NCBI GenBank assembly: GCA_002682825.1
Contig: NOKP01000001.1
Span: forward strand, 3,971,296-4,035,295
Direction: 5' to 3'
From: Neonectria sp. B-13
Taxonomy: Eukaryota; Ascomycota; Sordariomycetes; Hypocreales; Nectriaceae
DNA length: 64,000 bases
The notes below the pieces were generated by a model, which was not told the origin of the DNA, made no database searches, and worked only from the letters and a program-made list of their open reading frames with translations. Below are positions 55,522-64,000 of this stretch, piece after piece (the first letter of the stretch is position 1; each line of letters begins with the position of its first letter). A program made the translations under genes and the position numbers.

Positions 55522-58500
55522 AGAAGAGGATATGGGGAGGGACACTCTTGGAGGCGATTGACAAGCTGGACGTCGAAAGTCGGGCACTGGGCAAGCTGAG
55601 TGGATGGACACAGCCTGGCGCGGGTGGCAAATTTTGGTCAGCCTAGTACAAACTGAATCCCTGATACGGGACTGATTCCATATTAGAAGGTAGACGAGTC
55701 GTTGGTATCAGGCGGCGATGCAAGTTCCTCGAGGGGGAACCGTGCCCTGTGGTCGTAGACGGGATGCAAGACAGAAAGGCGGGCAGCGGATGATGCTGGG
55801 CCAATGCCAATCGAGAGGGCGCGAGGAGGGAGCTGTTCGTGACAGTGGCACCTGGCCTCAGAGTTCAGAGTTGGGAGTTGCAGGTCGACTGGTTCCTTGT
55901 CACTCGAGCTAAAACTCCTGTCAGCGGCAAGCTGCCGGTAGGCGGTGGTCGGATACTTGCAGGATGTGTCGGAGCGGAGAGGAAGAGGGAAACGGGAGGA
56001 AATGGGCAGAGATGGTTTTCACGGGAAAAGAAGAGTGTTGGAAGCGAATACAAAAAACTCTCAAAGCCATCCGTGCAAGCGGTCCTCTCGAATATTTGAA
56101 TCTCGTGCCTGGGGAGATCGACTTCTAGCGCCATCCAGCGTCAAAGAGCCGGCATAGTACACCGTCGACGATGGCGGGCGGCAGCTAAGCCCAAGGACCG
56201 GGGAGGGGGGGCGTGAACGGAACGTGTGGATGGGTCAACCGGGCAGCACGATCAGGTCTGGTGGGGATTCACCGCTTAGTACCGACGACTAAAATGGGTA
56301 GATAACGAGCGAGTGGACGACGGTGACGGAGAGTTAGCGTTGGGCGCCACCGGCTAGTCATATCAATTGCCGTCAGCTAGCTGACGAGTGACGACCGGGG
56401 CGGTCTATCAAGAAGCCAAGATCGACATTTCCCTAAACTCCCTTGTATTCATACTTTGTCATCGTTCGGTTTCTTCTCGCGTGCTCCTAGGGTGGCGTTG
56501 GAAAATGTGAGCAATCTCCAGTGGGAGTCACTTCGTTCCTTGATCAGGAGTGTGCTTCGTACGGTGGCAGCAACCATCATGAGCGGCCGAGACGCTCCCA
56601 AATCGGAGTTTTATATGTGGCTGGTGGACATGCATACATAGCACACCACCTCAGGATCATTAGAGAGGGGGCGGGGGGGGCGAGCATAGCCGTGAGGCTC
56701 CCATACATAGTGTTCGCAGGCGCTGAGAAGGAATGATGGGTAACCGGACAACCTGAAGAGCCAGCTCCATTGGATTCCTCGGCTTCACCGTTGAACATAG
56801 CATACTCGGGCATATTCCCAGGGTGAAAACCAATGCCAGCTATCGAATTGGACAACGAAGGTGTGTGCAGTACTTCGTACGTACGCATGAGACGAAACGG
56901 GGATGGCCATGGGAATGGACAGAATGGCCACGTCAGTAGCTAAACCGTCGTGCCCAGGCGGAGTCGTCTCCGGAAAGATGACCCAGGAGCGTTGATTTGC
57001 CCAGCTGTACAGGTCTCTCCTGAATCCACTGATGCGTCGGCTCTCCCATGAAGTCTAGCGGGACATCCATCTACTACCTGCGCGAACATCGTGGATGAGC
57101 GTCGTCCGTAGTAGAAGATGTATCAGGGGCCGAGGTATTCGGTTACGCCGACTGCAAGTCGAGGTTTTTTTTTTCCCCTTGATGGATGCATGAAGTACGG
57201 ATACCGGCTCCGATGACATATTGTATTTCCACTCCATGGCCAACCAGGTCGTCGTACAGGTCCCTGGCAGTAAGGAACGTACCTGCAAAGGAGGGTCAAG
57301 CCTAGGAGCAGGGTTCCAGAGGCCAATCATTCCCTGAGCGCAGTCTGCAGGCGCCCAGTCGGGATTCCCATGCACAAGAAATGGATGTCGGGTGATGAGG
57401 GGACACTTCTATTAGCAGAGAGTGAAAACTGTTGATAGAGTCAACAGATGGGTTGACGAGGAACTGGTGTTCCACTTGCCTCAGTTGAAAAAAGCTCAAC
57501 AGAGGGCGGGCCGTAAACCCATGTTTCACCATCCATCAGCACGAAGTATTTCGTCCTTCGTAGTCGTCCAAGTGCTCTAACGCTGCCGGCGAGTATACGG
57601 CGATGAGTAATTACTTCGTACACAATGCCTCATACTTCGCACTCGCAAGCAAGTCATAGTTGTCTCTTCTCTCCTCATTCCTTTTGGACAATGGGAAAAG
57701 AGCATCACACCCAGGGGTTCAGCTCCGCTGAGCAATAAAGGAGACGAGATCCTGGCGTTTCCTGTGGTGGGAAAAAAAAGCAACTCTCACGCGCAAGTCC
57801 CTCCATGCCCAAGGTATTCTTTTCGCCGGCGGCACAAGACGTCGTACGCCAGCTGCTGCAAGCTGCCGCCTTTTTTTTCTTTTTCCTTTTTCCTTTTGAT
57901 TGGATTGGTGTGGAATTATATCCCGGCCAGGCCCTGGTCTCAATCTCGTTTTTCTTTCTTGTGAAACCTCAAAAGGACAATTCCCTACGATTTAGATTCC
58001 TTCTTGTGGTCTACTAACACACGGAGTAGGAATCCGATGAAATGGCGGTACTCTCTAGCTTTAACCCAGGCCAGCCTCGAATCTCGAATAACCGAGTGCT
58101 GAAGAGACGTGCCAGTTTGGTGGCAGAAGGACAGCCCGAAGCAGTGTACACCCCCCAATGCACAGATGGAAATCCCCAGGGGCCCCAGGACCCTTCATTT
58201 CATCGTAGATTAGGTTCCGAGAGGCTAGTGGTGACCAGTCTGTGCGTCGCCCAGGATCTCCGTGCGGGTACTTTGGCGAACAACAGAGCTGGCTGTGACG
58301 TGGATTCCGACAGCCCCAGCTCTTCAATGTGATTGCCAAGTGCCTGCGATCTGCAGTGCAACATCAGGCAAGGTGCCGCCGCTCGCAGGTGGCAGGTCCG
58401 GTGCAAGAGGGAGGTCGCGAGGGACAAGGATCCGCGAGGCGCCGGAGGCTAACGGGCTTTAGCTTCGGGACACCCCTGATGCGGACGTGGGCGGCGAGTC

Positions 58501-61500
58501 CCGCAGGCGCCGTCATTGTCTCTGGGGGTGCCGAATAATGCTGCTGGGGAGGCCGCACAGTTCATGTTGGCAAGATTGATGTGCAGCCTTGATGGGCGTG
58601 CCGAGGACGGGTTCCCCACATGTCCGCAACCATGTCCAAGCTGAGGCTAGTTAGTGTTGGAGATCGTGATCGGTAGGCGGCTTGCATTAAGGGGGTTGCG
58701 AGCTTGCGAGTCTGTGAGTCGCCATGTCGACTCCGGCTGGAGGGCACACCTGCGGGATGTCTGATGGATGCAACGGCGACGGCCGTTTGCAATTGTAAGA
58801 TGAAGTTCCTGCTGCTGAATTCCCATGAGTGTCCAGCATGCAATTCCTCTTCCGCATACCAGTGTCGGGGACCTCGCCCTTCCACAACCCCACGGTCAGT
58901 CGCTGCCAAGCCTGCCTGCATCTGTATCCGTAGGGACTCACGAGTTCCTCTTTTGGAATATGCAGGCTAGCTGTGTCCGGACACCCTTGTGAGGCTACCT
59001 CGGGTTTGCAGTGAATGCATTTGAGCGTCGGCCGCGACTGGCGCGTGGGAAGACGATGGAAGAGTTGCCATTGGCGAGAACAAGAGTCTCGAGGCTGCTT
59101 CTGATGAGGGTCCTTCCATCGCTCAGGATGTCCGTGGACCGTAGTAGGCGAGGGAAATCGACCTTTGCGCATCAGCACGTGCCAGGCCATACCCTGGGCT
59201 TCTCCATCTCTCCACTTCGGGAGCCCCCACTGGCGGTGACCCACCCGCCCGTCGCCCGCCTCTGGAGCTTTCCACCTCCCGTCGACTACCGACGTCCAAA
59301 GAACCGGCTGGTCAGCTTAGTTACTACGTAGTATGCAGTAGTAATGGTTGCGTCGCGGGAGGCCCCGAAACAACCAATCCAGCATGAAAGTGGGAGCTTC
59401 AGCTGGACTTCACACGCTCTCTAGACGGGCCCCAAAACGGTTGTGCTCCCGTTGCTTATAAATTTCCCGAGATGGCGTTGCGGCATGTTGCTATTGACCA
59501 CACACATTTTCTCCTGGACGACTCTGTCTGCACCTTCCCTCCCGTGTCATCTCTGGCTAAGCCCAACCCGACTCCTGGCTAGCTTTGCTAACACAAGTCC
59601 AACGCCGCTGTACTGCAGAGAGGCCCCGAGCACATCTGTGCCCATCTTGCCATCTTGCCAGTGCTGTTCTGGACTTCCAGCATGCAGCAGTGCGCTCGCT
59701 CCGGCCTGTCCCACTGCAACCTCCACGATCCGTCTCCGCTACGAGTTGCATTAGCTGATCGCCTTCAACTACTACTGAGAAGTTCCCACAGTGCGTCACG
59801 GCACGCATCTCTTCATCTCAGGTCTAAACCGATTTCCCGCAGCCTTACAGATTACACCCCTGTACCACGAGGCACACTGATGTTGACCATCCACAAGAGC
59901 GCAGCAGCGACTTCGAAGAAAACAGAGCTGAGAAACGTCAGGTCCAGGCGTCGTGTGATCGGTGCATTGGCCATTCGAACCACATCATAGGACCACCATC
60001 TATCGCTATTTATTATCTGGTCTACCTACCCCTTGCACCATGCTGAGCCCAGGCTCGCCATAGTGCAGTGTACCTACCTCTAACTCTTCCAAGATAATTT
60101 GAATTCTCGCCGTCGTCATCTCCATTTTCCCGTTACTCGGTACTTGGTCAAGAGCCGTGTCTGCTCAACTCGCGTGTTATGCCAGCCCATCGGGACCTCT
60201 TCCGGCGGCCTGGAGCCTTGCATTTCAACTAACCCCCCTGGGCGAAACCCAGTAGGGGTATGATGGCTGGAGACAGCGAATCACATCAACAATAAACTTG
60301 AGCCGGGGATGCCGTTCGACATTAGGAGTTGTTTGAAGACATTTTTCCCAGAATCATCTACTTTTCCTTGAGACACCCACTTATCCACCCTCTGCATCCA
60401 CATCGCATTCCACGCCCACGGAGCTCTCATGCATCTCCTCTGGTCTTAGCAAGGCGAGTCATTTAGTAACATCATTCGTCCAAATATCAAATTGTTTGGC
60501 AAAAAGAAATTGCCGCCAGACAATGAGAATGGGCTGGGCCTCGTCGCTCCCCGCCAAAGACAAGGCCTGATGATCTCTGATCCACCAAATTTGCACTGGC
60601 CCGCCAGTTCGAGTGAATTTGATCCGTTTGTGCTAGAGGAAGGGGGGAGGGGTCTCCTCACAGCTTTCGAAAATTCCGGTTTGTCCCAGGGGTTCTGCCG
60701 ATTGGGGTCTTGGTTTCCAAGACCTTTTGACCCTGAATTCTCTCCGTGGATCCACGAACCCCAAGGAGCAACGAGTATGAGTATGTTGGCTCTCGCCGAC
60801 ACCCAACTATCGTTATACTCTACCCAAAGAGCACCGCATCACTCAAACATTATAAGGCTGGATTATTCCTCATCTACCAAGACATCAAATTATGCCCAGC
60901 CGAGAGCTCGACGTTGCCCTTGGCTTTGGCGCTGAGTGGTTCCCAAACACAGGCTTCTTATTGGCAGCAGCTTGAGAGGGGGGCCCCATGTAGCCCACTT
61001 CTCCAGTCTTCTTTTGAGGGTGTGCGTGCCGAATTCTGCTTCGTCTTGGAGACATTCTAGCGCTTGAGGGGTGGATGATCGGGCACGGTCCCGTTGCTTC
61101 GACGGCATTCATACACAGCAGACTCAACCTTCCGCGAGTTGCCGGACCCTACCACTGGGTAGTTGGCCTCCTAATATCGCGGCAACGAGCGGTCAGGCCG
61201 GGGTGGCATCTCGCATCGAGAAACCGGCCATTCCATAGTTGCATGGCTATTGCAGGACGCGAGGAGTGCCCGAGGGCCTGTCACCTATGAGTCTGCGACA
61301 GTGGGCTCTTGGAGGTGCATCGTCGTACAGCCACGCCACGCCCAGATCGGAATTGGATCTCTGTCCGCAAAGCAAACGTGCAATGTCCCAGTAAAATATC
61401 CGAGAGACCCTGGGGTCTTGGCTCCGTCCGCCCCTCAGACAGATCAAGCTTTGTCATATTCTACAGGTCGCTTGCATGTCAACTTGTGCAGAGAACACCG

Positions 61501-63265
61501 CACCGACGTCACTCGTGCAGTGGAGAGTCATTCGTGCAGTAGAGACATGGTAGTTGCCTCGGCTAGCACCGCAACCAATGGCCTATCCAGGATGCGCACC
61601 CAACATGGAATTTCGGCCTTGGTGCTCATTACTTCGGTAGCATCCCTCGGGTTCAGCTCCCAATTAGTGGGCGATCTTCTCCAAACCTAGCTTCGAGTCC
61701 AAAATTAGCCCCCACGCCTTGCGAACCCAAGTCCCCCACACCCGGAATCGAGACGCGAGGGAAATCCACGAGATGGTATGGCCGCGTCGTCTTGCTGCAT
61801 CCTCGCTGCACCTTTAAGCGAAACAGATGAGGTCGTTTACGCGCGTGAGGATGTGTGATTGGCACCTCTCGCGGCTGGCTTTTCCATCACATTTGGTCTC
61901 GGCCCTCCGTGGCATGCAGGTGGCCCTTAGATCTCTAGTCATCTCTTCGCCCTCGTAGACCATCCATGATCCTTACCGATCATGTAATGATTGGCTAAGG
62001 ATCGGACGGCCCAGGACATTGTGCTTCCTTCTCAAGTGGGAATACAAGATACTTGGCTAGGAATGCCCTTGTCTTGCCCGGCCATGGGGAGGAGGTGTCG
62101 GGACATGCAGATACGACTGGGCTAGCTTCTGAGATTTAAGGATGGTCGTGATCTCTTCGCTGGCGATATCATAACCAATAGCTCACGGGGGCATCGATAC
62201 AGATGGGGCCTCATTAAGATACATGAAGCGGTTTTGGCCAAACAGTATATCTACAGGGTAGGCTACGTGTGAGTTTCGTCTTCAAGGGGAAGACACCTAG
62301 AACAGGTTCATAATATTCAATTTTTTCTATTAATTGTTTCCGGTGTGTAAATGTGGTGACTTGCAAAACAGAATTCATGTTCTTGCAACCCTTGACTGAC
62401 ATGCTGCTATGATGTCAACCTTTTGAAGGGACTAGCCACCAGTTTGCAAGCGGTTGGAATCGTCACTCTCGCAGTTGCAATGCCACGGTTTGGTTATTCT
62501 GCTAGCATTAGCACCAACTCAAAATATCATATGGATATACCACTAAATGAAACTTCGAACTAATTATTCACCGTTATTGCTGACGTTCATGCTGTGCTAT
62601 GATTGTCATCCGAGGCCCCAATGTAGAACTTCTCCAGTGCCGTCTTCACAGAGTCGACTCTATCGACAGGAGCAAACACCAAAACGCGAACGGAAACCCC
62701 AAAACCGTTGAGAAAAGAAGCACCAAAGGTATCATTAGCTGATGGATAATTGAGACGTCGTATCTGCCGCTATTCCTCCCGATGACGTCGTTGAACAACC
62801 TGGTGGTTAAGAATGGCAACGCCACCAAACGCGACAGCCACAAATATTCTCACGAGGTCAGTGAAGTCAATTCATGCGACTAATGACCATTTCAAACCAA
62901 CGACAAACCCAAACACATCGTGTATAGAAGGACATCACGGTTTGTGGAAGGAGGGAGGCGCGCACTGTGACGGCCCTATGATAAATGGTGGCAAGGCACA
63001 GTGAATGTTTTGATACCCCACCGACTGAAACACTGTGCCCCATTCCTGGCCGCCAATGGATTTGTCGGCTGACTGCCCAGAGTTGTGGCCCAACATCACC
63101 ACCAACAGACAGGAATCTCAGAGAACTCGGGAAGAAACCGCAGATGACTTGAAGGAAGGCCGGTCTTCTTGTCTACTCTGAATCCCCACACGGAGGCAGC
63201 GCCTCGAGAGTTGACGCGGAAACCTGCCTGCCATCGCGCATGGCCTATGGATCATTTTCCCCACC
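55522..63265. other. 7.7 kb gene-poor region
   Basis: The longest gap in the window. I find no full gene. Two fragments deserve note: a Zn2Cys6-like string at 59930-59965 downstream of a TATAAAT at 57-63 of the 59.4 kb block (59457-59463), and coding-like minus-strand pieces at 62587-63234 next to PME-1. The rest shows short frames, a poly-pyrimidine run near 57865-57895, and no transposon hallmarks. Confidence 0.5.
62587..62772 (-). other. Coding-like open frame, possible terminal exon of a small divergent gene
   Basis: On the minus strand an open frame of about 61 codons ends in TGA at 62587 and begins just after an in-frame TAG. It has no ATG. It reads like protein: it includes FGASFLNGFGVSV and ends VKTALEKFYIGASDD followed by six residues, with G/C-ending codons over its last half. 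Upstream lie a GTGAGA donor (about 62856) and CTTAAC/CAG acceptor-like strings. A 38-codon ATG frame at 63121-63234 is rich in Arg and Ser, like a mitochondrial presequence. I could not join the pieces convincingly, and I recognise no family. Confidence 0.25.
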
Positions 63266-64000
63266 ATGAGCGACCTTCAACGAGCGTGGGCCAGGGCCAA
63301 GATGGGAATCCCGAACGACGGGTTCGACGAGCTGGACGAAGAGATGGAGACTGATCAGGTTACCGAGTTGCCGGAGCCGGTAGATGACGATTCCTCCTCA
63401 GCCTCGTCGGCCTCGTCCATGTCGTCAACTGGCACGGTCATCCCATCGCCTAACCAGAGGCTGTTTGCTCGACCTCAAGGGTAGATCGCTCCGCTGCGTG
63501 TGCTTGGGCAAGACTGACTGGATGCAGATTTGCCCGAGGCAGGACCCTGGAGCAGATCCCATGGACGACATATTTTGAGCGAGAGTTGTCGTTGAGGTCA
63601 GATACCGACCCCACGATCGTTTATCATGCCTATCTCACGTCGCCTGTGGATAAAGGACCGCTATTCGTGTTGCATCATGGAGGAGGATCATCAGGACTCT
63701 CTTTTGCCGTGCTTGCTAGCGAAATCCGGAAGCGACTGTCCTCGGCAGGCATTCTTGCCATTGATTGCAGAGGCCATGGCTCGACAGTTGCTCCCGACGA
63801 CAAGGAGTTGGACCTCTCACTCGGCACGTTGTCTGCAGATCTTTTTTCCGTGATCCAACTGACGAAGGTGGAAATGAACTGGAAGGGACTGCCGTCGATA
63901 GTTCTCGTGGGACATTCCCTGGGCGGAGCCGTCGTTACCGACCTGGCTATGACGGGCAAGCTGGGGGCATCTCTCCTGGGTTACACCGTGCTAGATGTGG
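63266..64000 (+). CDS. ppe1: Protein phosphatase methylesterase 1 (PME-1/Ppe1), 5' part
   Basis: Alpha/beta-hydrolase that removes the C-terminal carboxymethyl group from the PP2A catalytic subunit. Two exons are visible, 63266-63480 and 63528 to the window edge, giving about 229 residues; the gene continues to the right. The N-terminus MSDLQRAWARAKMG is typical. An acidic Ser-rich linker follows, then RTLEQIPWTTYF, the oxyanion-hole loop LHHGGGSSGLSF, DCRGHG, and the nucleophile elbow GHSLGGAVV with the catalytic serine. The sequence breaks off after GYTVLDV. The Asp and His of the triad lie beyond the window. The 47-base intron has a GTAGAT donor, a CTGAC branch and a GCAG acceptor; without it the frame stops at TAG. 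Confidence 0.95.

Noticed and set aside
58687..59244. 185-codon minus-strand frame in the gene-poor block
   Set aside because: Residue composition is random (many Trp, His, Cys) and there are no motifs; likely chance.

Overview
The window is nuclear DNA from a filamentous ascomycete, most likely a Sordariomycete. Protein-coding genes are interrupted by short introns (about 47-170 nt) with GT..AG ends and CTAAC/CTGAC-type branch sites. The products include fungal hallmarks: a GH7 cellobiohydrolase with a CBM1, Zn2Cys6 regulators, a HET-domain protein, an FLC-type TRP-like protein and a GPI-anchored Cu-only SOD-like protein. I found no rRNA, convincing tRNA, CRISPR array or intact transposon. 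Genus cannot be fixed from the sequence alone.

Layout, left to right. 0.3-11.3 kb holds a plant-biomass neighbourhood: a secreted cellobiohydrolase (+), a convergent MFS sugar transporter (-), and a Zn2Cys6 factor (-) whose build recalls cellulose regulators of the CLR-1 type (tentative). 15.2-18.2 kb is a second, polyQ-bearing Zn2Cys6 factor (+). 18.7-21.0 kb is a 739-residue protein I could not assign (-). 22.0-23.7 kb is a molybdenum-cofactor-sulfurase-like aminotransferase (-). 26.1-26.9 kb is the SOD-like surface protein (-). 29.0-29.4 kb is a three-exon small gene matching V-ATPase subunit f (+). 30.0-31.8 kb is the HET-domain protein (-) and 32.4-33.1 kb a DUF4291 protein (-). 34.0-36.6 kb is a Vps9-type Rab5 exchange factor with a C-terminal CUE domain (+). 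37.7-38.8 kb is an intronless, very GC-rich RNA ligase (+). 39.2-41.5 kb is the FLC/TRP-like membrane protein (-). 44.9-48.3 kb is a 1140-residue C2H2 factor (-). 51.9-52.5 kb is a DUF202 membrane protein (+). 54.1-55.5 kb is a third Zn2Cys6 factor (-). From 63.3 kb to the right edge is a partial protein phosphatase methylesterase 1 (+).

All multi-exon models were built by hand from open frames, splice signals and frame continuity, and every total is a multiple of three. Starts were placed at ATG codons; several longer open frames upstream begin only at TTG or GTG and were not used. Intergenic stretches are long (up to 7.7 kb) and rich in short tandem repeats, pyrimidine-rich leaders and AGGTA/ACGTA-type motifs.

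Functional links are limited. The first three genes could form a cellulose-use neighbourhood (secreted enzyme, sugar uptake, regulator). The remaining genes are a mixture of housekeeping trafficking and signalling functions (Vps9, V-ATPase f, PME-1, FLC) and isolated accessory genes (HET, RNA ligase, SOD-like).
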